Below the pieces are notes generated by a model. That model was not told the origin of the DNA and did no database searches. It saw nothing but the letters and a program-made list of their open reading frames with translations. Both the position numbers and the translations under genes were made by a program. 64,000 nucleotides of DNA from Beta vulgaris subsp. vulgaris (lineage: Eukaryota > Streptophyta > Magnoliopsida > Caryophyllales > Amaranthaceae): contig NC_079204.1 in assembly GCF_026745355.1 (NCBI RefSeq), positions 3,777,103-3,841,102 on the forward strand. The letters run 5' to 3'. Shown piece after piece: positions 12,001 to 23,255 of this stretch (position 1 is its first letter; every line of letters starts with the position of its first letter).

Positions 12001-14234
12001 ACCAAATCACAGATAACATAAAGGCCAAACCTTAGATAATACAAATAAAGAGTAGTACCCCACTACGTAGGTAACGATCATACGATTGATTTATGGACTC
12101 AGTATCTCTAACTGCACGATGAGTGAGCCTTTCATCATCACGTGAATAATAACCCGCCAGATCCTGTCCAGGCGGAACATCTACAAGACCCAAACCAATG
12201 ATTCAACCTATTAAGCAAATACATATACCAAGGAATAACATAAAATAAGATGTTCAAGCAGTTATCATAACACATGCATCTAAGTAGGCATGAGAGTAAG
12301 AAATCACAAGCTGAATGCTAATCACGATAATTACATTACGAAGTGCACACTCTTACGCTATAATGACCTGATAGCTTTGAAACACCAACTAGCTTAACAA
12401 TAACCAAATTGTGAGTGCACTATTAGATTACATTGTTTTCCTTTCTAAAGACTAACAAAAATTAGTTTAGATAATGTAGGTGAAAACGACCAGAAAATTG
12501 GAGATTTTCATAACATTTTACTTTTCTGCTATTCAATGAGATAAACCAAAATCACTTGCATTAGATATGGAACAAAATTTCAGAGTAATTCCCCTACCCC
12601 CATCCTAGGTGCGCACAAACCCATTAATTGATGCTTACAAGGCATACACTAATTGATTAAAATTATCAGAAGCTGAATAAAACAATTTTTACAAAGTCAA
12701 ACACCTCCAGCTTTTCACCTCTAGCTCAGAACATCAATAGGATCATGTAGTGATGATCGAAAATTCTTTCCGAGCATTAAGTTATCAACTAGGTATGTTT
12801 TACAAGCTGATAATCATTGAGCAAAAAAATTAATTTGAACATGTACAGTCTTACTTAATTGGAAACAATCAATAGAAAATTCAATACACATCCCCTTTAT
12901 AATGGCAGCAAATCCCTCCAAAAGTTGTACTCGCTAGAATTATCAAAATCTTACAGGGAGACTTGATTGCTAGAGAATCACTAGCAAAAAACGTGATTCA
13001 AATCCCACATATTAATATTCCATCAATGTGGTAGTGTATGACCATGACTTAACCTATCTCGATTGAAAATTCCAAAGAAATTATTCCTTTTTTCATTACT
13101 TCTTCATTCCTCAAACTGAAGAAAAAAGAGAAACAAGAGAGACCAACAAACAGTATTTCCTAATAAAACTAGAAACAAAAATCTATGAACGGAAAAGAAT
13201 ACTTTTCAGCTCACTGCAGCCCCTCGCTAAAAGGTAACCTTTTCTTCATTTAAAAAGCTTAGAACACATAAGACCTCCCTCAAAAATTGACAAGTAAAGA
13301 GATAAATTCAATACAAGACGTACCATCTATGAGAGATTCTTGAGGATATAACAGCACCCGAACCCCCATCCCAACCCACCCTTTGAAGAAAAGATATCGC
13401 CTTTATACAGTGTTACTCCGACACCTTCATTGACCTCAAAAAAGGGGTGTCGTATCGTGTCGGACATATCGCCTTTAGTCTTTAGATATCAATGGCAATG
13501 TATGCAACAAATATCGAAACCGCTTTACTCTTAACAGATTTTTTATTTCTAACAAGTCCTCAACCGACGCCCCGGCCCCAATAAACCTTAAACAGAACAG
13601 TATTTTCCAAGTTTCAAGTCCCCTCCTCTGGCAAAATTCCCCTTATAAAACCAAGATTTTACAAAAAGGCAGCAAATGTAGACACTTACAGCCTACAGAC
13701 GACAAATTAATATCTAATTTTCTCAGACACACTTATATTCCAAAACTAGGAGCTCCACACTAAAAATATACACTCTTATCACAAAAAAAAATAAAAAAAA
13801 AATAAAAAAAAAATACATATATCATAAGTACAAATTAAGTACATGACCACTATATACAAGTAAAATTAGACAATAAACGTGAACAACTTATCTGAAATAT
13901 ATTGTTTAGTCATACTTACGTAACACCAATCTAAGGTAAAGCTAAAACCCTAGAAGAGAAAGGGGAAAAAAAAAAGAACACAACTTTTTCAAACATAATT
14001 CAAAGAAAAACAAAATAAATCTAAAATTAAACTCATGGAATTAGAGAACAAAGAGTTGTGGATCTTTTCTTTAACTTTTTTTTTTTTTTTGCAGTTACTA
14101 CAAAACCCTAAATTTAGTTTTAGAAAATTAGGAGGAGAGAGAATACCGTAATCTGGACGAGGGCGTTTGCCGACGAGTGAAGAAACATTAGGGGGTTGTC
14201 TTGAATCGCTGTACCTCCAGTATGCATCTGACAT
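9034..14234 (-). CDS. NSRA: nuclear speckle RNA-binding protein (NSR/RBP1 family), single RRM
   Basis: Six exons join into a 271-aa protein: 14147-14234, 12059-12180, 11606-11963, 11181-11242, 11020-11101 and 9034-9137. All splice sites are GT-AG and phases match. The protein opens MSDAYWRYSD with a KRPRPDY block, passes through a disordered region, and carries one RRM at about residues 172-255. RNP2 is LFVEGL (174-179), the RNP1 region is GDAIVLCFVDF (213-223), and the tail is Gly/Arg-rich. This layout matches Arabidopsis NSRa/NSRb and Medicago RBP1, alternative-splicing regulators of nuclear speckles known to bind long non-coding RNAs; A and B cannot be told apart here. Residues 93-138 are eight DPRM-type hexapeptides, unusual for the family as I remember it. 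The RRM is split over four exons. The last intron (about 1.9 kb) holds an AAAGCA microsatellite near 10728-10753. Confidence 0.88.
11760..11897 (-). repeat. in-frame 18-bp tandem repeat in NSR exon 3
   Basis: Nearly eight units of an 18-bp repeat encode the hexapeptide DPRMGS and variants (DPRMGN, DPRMVS, DPRISN). Because the unit is a multiple of three, gain or loss of units leaves the RRM in frame. The five units nearest the N-terminus are almost identical in DNA, and the C-terminal ones are more diverged. This suggests recent expansion at one end. Confidence 0.85.
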
Positions 14235-14871
14235 TTTCGTTTATGAGATTACGAGAGATTAAGAGAGATAGAGAGAGAATTGAGGTGTGTAGGAAATTTT
14301 GCGAAGCAAATGCGGGTAAAGTGGTAACCTTTGAAGTGCCCAGAGTTTTTGAAGGTCCTTGTGACGTGTTGCACGGCGAGATTTTAAAATTTATTTGGGT
14401 TCAATTTCAGTTTCATTCTATTAGGGTTGTGTTTAGGTCTTATCGTCGTTACTGTATTGGGTTGGGTTCAGTTCAATTTAATTTAATTTAGTTATAAAAA
14501 AATATGGTTTAATGACTTTTTTTTATAAAACAATTGAATTGAACTGAACTAATTACAATTGAAATGAACTTGATTGAACTGAAATGAAAATAAGCTGAGA
14601 GATTAGGCCATTTGAAAGAACATTTCGAAGAGCTTGGATGAACAAATAACAATTTGAATCAATAGTAGGTTGACTAAAGTGAGAAATGAACAATAGTAAA
14701 TTGAAATATATTTGAATTTTGAAAATCAGCGGCAATTTGGAATTTTGAAAATTTGTAAACAACTGAATCTTGGATAAATCGAAGAGTTTTTTGCAGGGAT
14801 ATACCAGGGTAATAGGGAATTTTGTGGGGATATACCTCACTAAATTTTTTTTGTAGGGATATACCAACTTA

Positions 14872-15117
14872 AATTTAAGTCTTGTAAAAAGTACCAAAAA
14901 TACGGTTTTTGGCGAAAAAGTCAAATTTTCGGCCTTTGACTTGGTAGGAACTTGCGAGTGAGCCACAACGTAACAACGATGAAGTCGGAGGAAAATGAAT
15001 GTAATAGAAGCAATTGAATATCACACCATATACAAAGAGTAATTAAGCAAGTCAAAGGCCGAAAATTTGACTTCTCACCGAAAATAGTGTTTTTGGTACC
15101 TTTTAACAAAACTTAAA
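14872..15117. mobile_element. foldback MITE with ~65-bp inverted ends
   Basis: The left arm (about 14872-14942) contains AAAAAGTACCAAAAATAC and AAATTTTCGGCCTTTGACTT. The right arm (about 15050-15117) is its inverse, with AAGTCAAAGGCCGAAAATTT and TTTTTGGTACCTTTTAACAA. The roughly 110-bp centre is non-coding. Confidence 0.7.
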
Positions 15118-15194
15118 TAATTTAGGTTGGAATGTTCAATCCACAATTGCAGTTGCTCATTCAACATAAATAATGTGTTTATTATACTATTTTT

Positions 15195-15420
15195 TTCATA
15201 AATGTTATTCTGAAATTGCAGATGTTCAATCAACAATAGCGTGTATTCATTGTATTATAATGTTCATTGGATTAACTAAATGTTTATTAGTGTGCTTATT
15301 ACACTAATTTTTTCATAAATGTTTTTTTTCTGAAATTGCAAATGTTCAATCAACAATAGCGTGTGTTCATTGTATTACAATATTCATTGGAAATAACTAG
15401 ATGTTTATATTGGTGTGTTT
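15195..15420. repeat. tandem repeat, ~117-bp unit, two copies
   Basis: Two consecutive units share TTTCATAAATGTT, CTGAAATTGCA, ATGTTCAATCAACAATAGCG, TTCATTGTATTA and ATTCATTGG in order. A third, more decayed partial copy may precede them near 15120-15190. No coding function was seen. Confidence 0.65.
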
Positions 15421-15611
15421 GAGGAAATATAAATTGAGGTGGGTCCCACAAATGTTCATTGCACAATTACAAATGTTAAGTGTAAACCGTGTCTACCATT
15501 CTAATGGTAGACCCATGTATTCTCATGGTAGACCCGTGTCTACCGTCTAATTTGCGACATTTTAGGTGAGAAGGGATTGTTGGTAAAGCAATTATGTAGA
15601 CAACGAGACAT

Positions 15612-15968
15612 GAGTAGTTTGGTAGGACGTAAAATATATTTTTTGAAAAACTATTATAGTCTATTTTTAATTTTATATTGTTTGATATGCAAAATAGTGT
15701 AAAGCTATTTTTCTTAGCAAGAAAATTGCTCTTTCAATGAGAGAAAACAAATATTCCTTCAAAATGAAGGAAAAACTATTTTCTTTCCTTTTTCTTATCT
15801 CTCTTGTACACTCCTATTACTATCTTCTCACTTTCCCTTTCATTTCATCATTTTTCTTTACATAGAACCAAAAAACTAAACACTATTTTGGAATTGTGTT
15901 TGCGTAAATTGTTTTCCATAAAAATTATTTTACATTGAAAATGTTTTACATCCAACCAAACGTATAAT
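15612..15968. mobile_element. decayed Tourist-like MITE
   Basis: The ends TTTGGTAGGACGTAAAATAT and, inverted, TTTGGTTGGATGTAAAACAT resemble the intact Tourist-like element at 28587-28947. The inner CTTTCCCTTTCATTTCATCA block also matches that element in inverse orientation. The flanking TTA is not preserved, so this is an old copy. Confidence 0.6.
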
Positions 15969-16217
15969 CATAAAAATTTGAGTATTACTATTTTTTCCAA
16001 GTAAAAAACTTTCATTATTATTTTTTTGATGCACCATTATTGCTCATCAATGAACACTACATATATAAAATTTATAAATCAAATTAGTCAAATAGTTTAA
16101 ATTGTCACCAATAATATACAAAGATAAAAATCAATCTCTGAAAGATTATTATCAAGTGAAAAACAAATCATTATAATTATATAAGCTACAAAGTAGTTGA
16201 TTTGTCATTAAGTCTAA

Positions 16218-16456
16218 TACTACCTCCGGTCTTTATTAGTTTAACAATATTTTTTTTGAGACGTCTCTTATTACTTATTAGTTTACCTATTTCTTTTTGT
16301 TTCTATTTTTAGAATGGGATTACTGATTTTCCATTACACATACATTCAACTTTAATATATAGCAATAATTTTTCTTTCTTTCTATATCCCACAATATTAT
16401 TTCTGCTAAAACTTTATGAAAAAAAATGGGTAAACTAATAAAGATCGGAGGGAGTA
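16218..16456. mobile_element. Stowaway MITE
   Basis: The left end TACTACCTCCGGTCTTTATT is repeated inversely at the right end, which reads AATAAAGATCGGAGGGAGTA. TA boundaries and the 239-bp size fit Tc1/mariner-type Stowaway elements. It lies about 250 bp upstream of the first Yippee-like start codon and so may sit in its promoter region. Confidence 0.75.
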
Positions 16457-16702
16457 ATAATGAAAATAAGAGTCAACGACCATAGTCTTTCTGAAAGAAT
16501 AGTCTTCGGATTACATCTTTGATTGGCTCATATCCAATCGAGTTACTACATTATTTTGTCCAAGTAATCAAAGATCAGGTTACCTTCATTTACTATAAAA
16601 TCTTCCTTTTACTTTTGCTTTTACTTACAACCAAACAACTCTTACGACTTCCTACAAAAATCAAATAAATTTGATCAGTGTTTTGTCAATTAATCTGGTT
16701 TA

Positions 16703-18411
16703 ATGACTAACTCGGTTGATCTCCCTGTGTATAGCTGCAATAATTGCTGGAATCCAGTTGCCTTCAAGGAAGATCTTCTTTCTAAGGCTTTTGTGGTGAG
16801 TTTGTTGCTTTTAAACATAAACTCTAAGATTAGCATTAATATGATTAATTGATTTGCATATTGACTTTGATTTTCCTATGATACTGAGTTAGAGTACTTA
16901 ACGTGGATCCAATTTTGTGGAATTTAATGATATAAACCTTATTAAATTATAGATTAAGGTTTTTCTTTTATTAATATTATATTATTTTTTAATGTGAGAG
17001 TTCGATGTCTACAAGTTCAATCACATTTCGATGCATATTTCTTTTCACGAGTTGTATATTCAATACCTTGTCGTAGAGGTGGGCATGGTCCGGCCCGGCT
17101 TGACACAATCTATGCTCGGCCCGTTATCCACTACGTGGGTCGCGAGCCTGTCACGGCCCGACGCTCACGGGCTCGGGGCCGATCCGCCATTTCCTTAAGC
17201 TCGCGGGCCGAGCATGTGAAAGGCCCGACCCGATCCATGTCCAGGTCTACCTTGTCGTTTACTCTAAATTAAAAATCTAATTATTACTCTCTAACTTCTT
17301 GATGAAATACTTCGTACAGTGCAATATTTTTTTTACACAAATTATTAAAAGAGACAGTCTAATTTTAATATAAAAGTAGATCTAATCAGCAAATGGATTA
17401 AACTAATCACTGAATGAAATCAAACTAGTCGCTATTGGGCTAAATATGTTCTTAATATAAGGATTGTCATTGCCTAATTTTAATTTAAAAGTAAGTAGTC
17501 TCTTACCAGACTAACTCAATATACAATAACACAAGATATGAAGTACTACATAATTATCGCCTAGTTTCACTAGTCACTAACTCACTAACCATTGAATCCA
17601 TTAGAAAACATTATTTATTATCATGATAAATTAATTAGACGAGATTTGATTCAATATTTTTCTGCAGACGTCAATGTTGATAGAAATATTATATTCCCTC
17701 CATCTCATAATATAGTGCCTATTTCATTTTTTGGTTGGTCAAACTTTAAAATCTTTGACCGAATATTCTCATTTGTATATATAAAAAAACATGTTTATAT
17801 GAGATCTTGTTAGATTCCTCTTACACAAGTTATTAAAAGAGACGGTCTAATTTTATGTTAAAATTAGACTAACTTAAGTTTATCATTTTATTCAAAAAGC
17901 CCATAACTTTATTCAAAAAGCCCATTACTTATCTTCTTTCTATTGAGCTTAATATGTTGCCTAATTTTAAATTAAAATTAGACGGTCTCTTATAAGACCA
18001 ACTCTTCGTCTTAATGTGTAGTTTAATAATAATAACTTTTTATATTTTTTATAATACGAAATTAAAGATATTAAAGATCAAAGTTATATATCTTGGAAAC
18101 TGCGTAAAAAAAACAAACACTATATCATGAGACGGAAGGAATACTGTAAATTAACTTTTCTAAACTTGTGTGAGGTGATTGTTTAGGCTTTATCTGGACA
18201 AGCTTTTATGTTTCGTAACGCAATGAATTTGAAGGTGGGAGACAAAGTTGAGAAGCAACTCATGACTGGACAATTCACTGTGGCTGATATATATTGTGGC
18301 AAATGTGGGCAGGTTTTGGGTTGGAAATATTTCCGAGCCCATGACCCAAGGCAAGCATACAAGGAAGGCAATTATATAATAGAGTGTGCTAAGATTGTAA
18401 ATGCAAAATAA
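16703..18411 (+). CDS. Yippee-like zinc-binding protein, copy 1 (diverged)
   Basis: Exons 16703-16795 and 18187-18411 give a 105-aa protein that is essentially one Yippee domain. The zinc ligands are C12-x2-C15 (YSCNNC) and C68-x2-C71 (YCGKC). The 52-residue gap is the family's fixed spacing. The conserved LMTGQFTVADIYC and QVLGWKY segments are present. Yippee proteins are small eukaryotic zinc-fold proteins of the cereblon/Mis18 fold class; their role in plants is poorly known. The intron is 1391 bp, six times the intron of copies 2 and 3, because it holds a hAT element, a family-B MITE and a Stowaway element. The protein is clearly diverged from the other two copies (tail ECAKIVNAK against KEDW). 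The donor could also be read one codon earlier; I chose the one that keeps length equal to the paralogues. Confidence 0.82.
17074..17249. mobile_element. non-autonomous hAT element (176 bp) in Yippee intron
   Basis: The element starts TAGAGGTGGGCATGG and ends CCATGTCCAGGTCTA, imperfect inverted repeats. It is flanked by a perfect 8-bp duplication CCTTGTCG (17066-17073 and 17250-17257). It is GC-rich (CGGCCCG motifs) against an AT-rich intron. An ORF crossing it is not a gene. Confidence 0.85.
17338..17516. mobile_element. MITE, family B
   Basis: A 180-bp element beginning TTATTAAAAGAGACAGTCTA and ending in the inverse of an AAGAGACT-type end. Close relatives lie at about 17821-18003 and 33110-33285. 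All share TATAAAAGTAGA/TTAAAATTAGA-type inner sequence and the pattern 'CACTATTGGGCTT' or its decayed form. Confidence 0.65.
17692..18143. mobile_element. Stowaway MITE with a family-B MITE nested inside
   Basis: The outer ends TATTCCCTCCATCTCATAAT and the inverse reading ATCATGAGACGGAAGGAATA define a Stowaway-like element. The stretch at about 17821-18003 is a family-B MITE inserted into it. Without the insert the outer element would be about 270 bp, a normal size. It lies in the intron of the first Yippee-like gene, ending 44 bp before exon 2. Confidence 0.7.
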
Positions 18412-18452
18412 ACCTAAGTTCTATTACTGTTCTTCCCCTCCTCTTGACTTAG

Positions 18453-18458
18453 AATAAA
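18453..18458 (+). promoter_or_regulatory. candidate poly(A) signal AATAAA, Yippee copy 1
   Basis: AATAAA lies 42 bp after the stop codon of the first Yippee-like gene. Plant signals are loose, so this is only a plausible site. Confidence 0.4.
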
Positions 18459-19966
18459 TTAAAACTAGTCTTATATGCATCCGAAAGTAAAAGCGAAATT
18501 GTATTATTACATCTAGTAACTACAAAAAATCGATAATAAACTGTTCGATCACAAAGTTTCTATAAAGAAAAACTATGACATCATTTCAATTTAGCAAAAA
18601 ATCATGTGCATATATAGCTAAATACATCGATTGAATAATGTTTGCATCATCTTTCAAATTAATTATTATGTAAGTTGGATACTTTAGTCTTTTTACTGGA
18701 CATCAAACTCCTCACGAGTTGACTTGTAAAATGGAGATATTAATACTTCGTCCTTTAAAAAGCTAATCTGCCACTTCGTGATGAGTTGTGAATGCTGATT
18801 TGATGTGTATGTTAGTGACAATTTATATATGTTGTATTGTCGTTCAGTACCCTATGTATCTAAATGGATTCAATGTACTTTTGTATTCTACTCAACCGAA
18901 AATAATATATATCAATTCGATTACCCATAAGTAAAACAATGGATGATTAAACAAAAACTGATCATCAAAATATATTCGTATTCATTGGACAAAAAATATC
19001 AACAATTATAATCAAAACACTATATCTACTTAATAACAACCAAGGTTGATAAAAGTTACTTGACTTGCCTACCTTAACTGAAACGTGCAAGATAGTGTTG
19101 ACACAATTGACATGTGTTATTTTGAATGTTTAAGGTTAGCGTTGATATTTCCAACCCAAAAAAGCAGGTTACACAATTTGTGACTTGTCTATAAAGTATG
19201 ATATAGTTGTAGTGAACTCATAGACCACACTTATAGAGTGATAACCCATAAAGTAGACTTGGTTAATCATGAAGGTTCATTGCATCCAAAAAAAAATTAC
19301 AAAATAAGGAAGATCAATGTACTTAAAAAACATGCTTGTTAAGGAAGTTCAAGAAAAAGGAACAACAAATTAAATATAACTAGTTATTAGACCCGAATTA
19401 TGGCCCGGGTAAGAAAAAAAATTATTTATTAATATAATATTTTGTGATAATAACACTATATATAACTTAGCCTAGTGGTTAATACCTTAGTATATGTACT
19501 TGAGGTCTCGGGATCAACGCCTTTTAATATATAAAAAGATTATCTTTCAGAGGAGTCAAGATTTTTTTTAAAAAAAGGGACCCATCGAAAGATTACGAAA
19601 ACATAAAAAAAAAATTAGAAATAGGGGTTAATGGATAGGGAAGTAAACATGGATGATGAAGTTATAATAAAAGTAATTTAAATATGTAAGGAGTTAGAAA
19701 ACCTTAAAGTAGATCGAGATAATAAATTAGAATTAAAGTTTTTTAACCTATGCACATAATGCAAATGTTAAGGCTTATCTATTAAACAAATTAATTAACA
19801 AAAATGAAATACCCCCTACAATTATGCTAAATTGTTAGTTTTCTTATTAAACAATTGTCTCACTTCTAATCCCATCAAAAAAAAGTTGTCTCATTTTTTA
19901 GGAAAATGGAATTTTGCATAATTGTTGGGAGAATATTCTATTTTTTTTAATTAATTCATTTAATAG

Positions 19967-20230
19967 TTTTTTTTTGACATGAAACTAGCATTTTATTCAT
20001 AAAGCTTTTCCAAATCTTCTATTACAACCCTACCAACAACGGGAGAAAATTCCTCCAACCAAACATGCAATTCATCTAGACTACTACATAATTTAGCTAA
20101 ACTATGCGCTACCATAAAACCCTCACGCTTCACAAAAGAAAGGACACAAGAATCACAAGACCTGCTTACCTTTAAAATATCATTCAAGATTAGCACAAAT
20201 TGAGTTGGCTCCTTGAACCCTTTGTTTAAT
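19967..20230 (-). mobile_element. 5'-truncated LINE remnant (RNase H-like C-terminus)
   Basis: On the minus strand an ORF at 19993-20196 reads FVKREGFMVAHSLAKL and ends with VGRVVIEDL. This is the C-terminal part of the RNase H-like (RVT_3) domain of plant L1-type LINEs. It is followed by a poly-A tract (T run on plus at 19967-19975). Only the 3' end is present, as usual for target-primed insertions. The target duplication is not clear. Confidence 0.75.
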
Positions 20231-20313
20231 AAATAAGCTTAAGCCTCAACCTTTGCACTAAACGCATCAATTCAAAAACCCGTAATTCTAATATACCGTT
20301 CTTTGTCTACTTA

Positions 20314-20660
20314 GGCTATGTTCAGTTCACCTTATTTTTGCTTATTTCAGATCTAATCAGATCAGATCAGAAAAAATAAGTTCAGATCAGATCAGATCAG
20401 TTCAAATCATGCTTATATTTAAAAATCATTATATCTTTCATTATATATTTGTAAAAAATATAATAATTGAATATTAATAAAGTACTCATTGAGACGAATC
20501 AAACAAGACCCCACATGACTATATTTTTTCTTATATATTGAGAAAAAACTAAAAGATAAGATCTTGTAATCAGATCAGTTCAGATCAGAAAAAATAAGTT
20601 CAGATCAGATCAGATCAGATAAGTTCAGATCAAAAAATTTCAGGTGAACTAAACATAGCC
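20314..20660. mobile_element. Tourist-like (PIF/Harbinger) MITE
   Basis: The ends GGCTATGTTCAGTTCACCT and AGGTGAACTAAACATAGCC are near-perfect inverted repeats flanked by TTA on both sides (20311-20313, 20661-20663), the Harbinger target. The interior is made of AGATC-rich repeats (TCAGATCAGATCAG). The matching place in the second duplication copy (near 33057) has no insert, so the element probably arrived after the duplication. Confidence 0.85.
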
Positions 20661-21297
20661 TTAAGGTTCTCTAACTCCTCACATCTTAAAAATTATTTTT
20701 ATTATAACTACATCATCCATGTTCACTTCCTTATCCATCCACCCCTATTTTTAATCTTCTTTATCTTTTCATAATCATCCGATGTTTTTTTTTTTTTTAA
20801 TTTCCCCTAACTCCTCTAAAAAACAATCTTTCAATAATTATATTTAATTTGTTGTTCCTTTTTCTTAAACTTCCTTAACAATTATGTTTTTTAAGTAGAT
20901 TAATCTTCCTTATTTTGTAATTTCGGATGCAATGAATCTTTATGATTAACCGAAGTCTACTTTTGCACGCTAACAGTATATTTCTAGTTTCTTGTCTACT
21001 AATTGCGACTAATTGCAGTTCTTTTGGTTCACAACAACTTATCATCTTTCACTTGCAGGTAAAAGCTTCCATTTTTCTGCATCAATTGTAATCTTTCATT
21101 GCTGTAGAATTCAAAATTAAGGAAATTTTACCAATTTTTGTGCTTTTCTATTCTAGTACATGCTTTCTCTTTTGGGTTTGCTTCTGATTCCTATCAATTA
21201 ATGTAATTTTTCTGGGTTTTGCTCAAATTTTTAGGCTTGAAAGTAAAAGTTGATACTTTCATACTGAGGGCTTATAATTGAATTTGGAGTGAATTTG

Positions 21298-21856
21298 ATG
21301 GCTGAATTGGGTGCTCCCAGGGTGTATAGCTGCTTTAATTGTAGAAATCAAGTTTGTCTTCATGATGATATTATCTCCAAAGCTTTCCAGGTAGATTATC
21401 TTCATTTTAGACCTATTTGATTTTGCAATTAATTAGTTGATTTAATTTGCCAAATTTGTTGTTAGATTGATTGTTTTACCATGTTGTTTAAGTTTTTATA
21501 TTTCTTACTGATTTTTGGTTTTGATTGATAAATGTTGATTGAGTATATGTTATAAATATGTTTTGTCTTTGAGAATTTCATGGAATTTGAGGTGAGAGTT
21601 TGTCCAACTAGTGTGATTGTATTGATAGGGAAGAAATGGCCGTGCTTTTTTGTTTTCCCATGCTATGAATGTTGAGGTTGGACCTAAAGAAGATAGGCAG
21701 CTCATGACTGGCCTTCATACTGTTGCTGATATCAATTGTGCGGATTGTCAACAAGTATTGGGGTGGCAATACTTGCGTGCTTACGAATCGTCGCAGAAAT
21801 ATAAGGAAGGGAAGTTTATCTTCGAGAAGTCCAAAATCATCAAGGAAGATTGGTAG
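21298..21856 (+). CDS. Yippee-like zinc-binding protein, copy 2
   Basis: Exons 21298-21390 and 21629-21856 encode 106 aa covering one complete Yippee domain. Zinc ligands are C12/C15 (YSCFNC) and the CADC pair in exon 2, again 52 residues apart. The sequence [15 protein letters not shown] and [13 protein letters not shown] are the family signature, and the tail is KSKIIKEDW. The start is the first ATG after an apparent 5' UTR intron (donor GTAAAAGC after CACTTGCAG near 21060, acceptor TTTTTAG near 21234). It differs from copy 3 at a single visible residue near the end (I for V), so the two arose by recent duplication. The exact biochemical role of plant Yippee proteins is unknown to me. Confidence 0.88.
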
Positions 21857-22026
21857 CTTCTATAACAAGGTCTTCCTTGTTTCATTCATCCCCTCATTGC
21901 TCTTTTGTAAGTGTAAAAGTGCTTTATGTTGTTTACCCTGTATAGAAGCTGTTTAACCTAAGTGTTTCTTCTTGTCATATGATGTGCTGTTCGTGGTGCT
22001 CTCACCTGTTGCCTTCATTAATTGTG

Positions 22027-22032
22027 AATAAA
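22027..22032 (+). promoter_or_regulatory. candidate poly(A) signal AATAAA, Yippee copy 2
   Basis: AATAAA lies 171 bp after the stop. It is conserved at the same place in copy 3 (34664-34669). Confidence 0.45.
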
Positions 22033-22539
22033 TTGGATTGTTCTTTGCGTGTACTTGTTGCTAATAGCTTTGATATTGGATTGATCATCTGTTAATATGT
22101 TAAGGAACTAGAATACTAGATCAATGAGTCGGTTTATATGTTATTACATAGGAGATTAAGAGCTGTCCTTTTTACTCCCTTTTCCATCGTAGCTTGATCT
22201 GTAATCCACTTACCGAATTATCGTACTAGGTGCTGACAGATAATTTCCACCTCTTCATATATTTCTGTGTCTGTTCCAGTTTATTTTGAGTACTCCAAGA
22301 TGTGAACAATATGGTGAACTTGTTAAAGTGTGGAATTGAGATTCTGAGAACACAGATTCAGATAGCTTGCTTTTTGTCTTGCTTTCTATGCCTTTCTCAA
22401 TCAAGCTATTTTGAGCCCTTCTATTACAGTTTTCTTATGCTCCTTGGGTACTTACTACTTAGCAAAGACTCAAATTTGGTGTGAGCGTCTTTTTTGGGGT
22501 TACAACATTGCCTTTTTATCTAAAGTTCTGTAATCAAAA

Positions 22540-23255
22540 GCTACTTGGATGTCTGATCGGGAAACCATATCCAAGCTCCATGTTGGCATCGCCTTTCACA
22601 CATCAATTCCTCAAAGAAACTGTCTCGCTACGTGTTGTCACAAGTTGTGAGAACACGACTCACAAGCACCTTACTGCCATTAGCACCAGTTCCTAGAAAC
22701 TTCTTCCCAGGTATTGCTCGCAAGGTCGATTCTGGAGTTGAACCATCTCACCATTAAATAAATAAAAGGCTTCTCATCAGTAGCAGAGTCTATCTTCTCA
22801 AGCACTTCCTTGACACTAATGTCTGGCACAAAAAACCTAAAGCCGGACATAAAAACAAAATTTCACCCCCTTATCCTTGTATTGAGCTATAGCAGTTCTC
22901 TCCTCCAATCCCAACAAAAGTAACAACCGAGAGGGCCCGTCAAAAAAACAACAACCGAGAGGGACTCTTGATCGTCGAAGGAGTTAGAGAGCATGTTTAT
23001 TATCATGTTATTTATTTCCCAGTTTCTTCCGATGATAACATCAGTCATTGGTTGAAGCCCACTTTCTAGACCCAATGCCTTGGCTTGTTGTTCAAACAAC
23101 ATGTTAATAAGGTTACTGAAGTTGGTATAGTCTTCTGCAATGATATCCAGTTCCCCCTATAGCTTTGACTATTTGAGCATCTTAAAGTTTGACAACAAGG
23201 TGGTTTTAAGGTGGAAAGAACAAGCATATCCTTTTAGCAAGCTCACTCTCACCTT
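22540..23255 (-). pseudogene. decayed CC-NB-ARC NLR fragment, copy 1
   Basis: On the minus strand the fragment reads, with frameshifts, a coiled-coil end (ELDIIAEDYTNFS), then DVIIGRN and DDQESLSVV, matching the pre-P-loop part of the neighbouring CNL (DVVIGRDEDR, NDQESFSPV). A ruined P-loop and remnants of KGEMVQLQHR (as NGEMVQLQNR) and TTRSETV follow. The P-loop is broken by a short duplicated insert containing CTCTCGGTTGTT. There is no GKT. Later NB-ARC and LRR parts are absent. A matching fragment with many of the same lesions lies at 35155-35850. Confidence 0.8.

Larger units (their letters stand above)
14235..16702. other. intergenic region between NSR and the first Yippee-like gene
   Basis: It holds the NSR 5' flank and then four repeats: a foldback element (14872-15117), a tandem repeat (about 15195-15420), a decayed Tourist-like element (about 15612-15968) and a Stowaway element (16218-16456). 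ORFs here fall inside repeats and look like chance. Confidence 0.6.
19250..20960. repeat. imperfect inverted repeat upstream of Yippee copy 2
   Basis: The left arm (about 19250-19730) is the inverse of about 20640-20960. Shared blocks include AGTAGACTT, GGTTAATCAT, TTCATTGCATCC, ACAAAATAAGGAAGAT, AAGGAACAACAAATTAAATA and ACATGGATGATG in inverse order. The left arm carries an extra insert near 19382-19540. The centre holds a LINE remnant and a Tourist-like element. The right arm is the 5' flank of Yippee copy 2 and is also present, in single form, before copy 3 (about 33285-33530). Confidence 0.75.
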
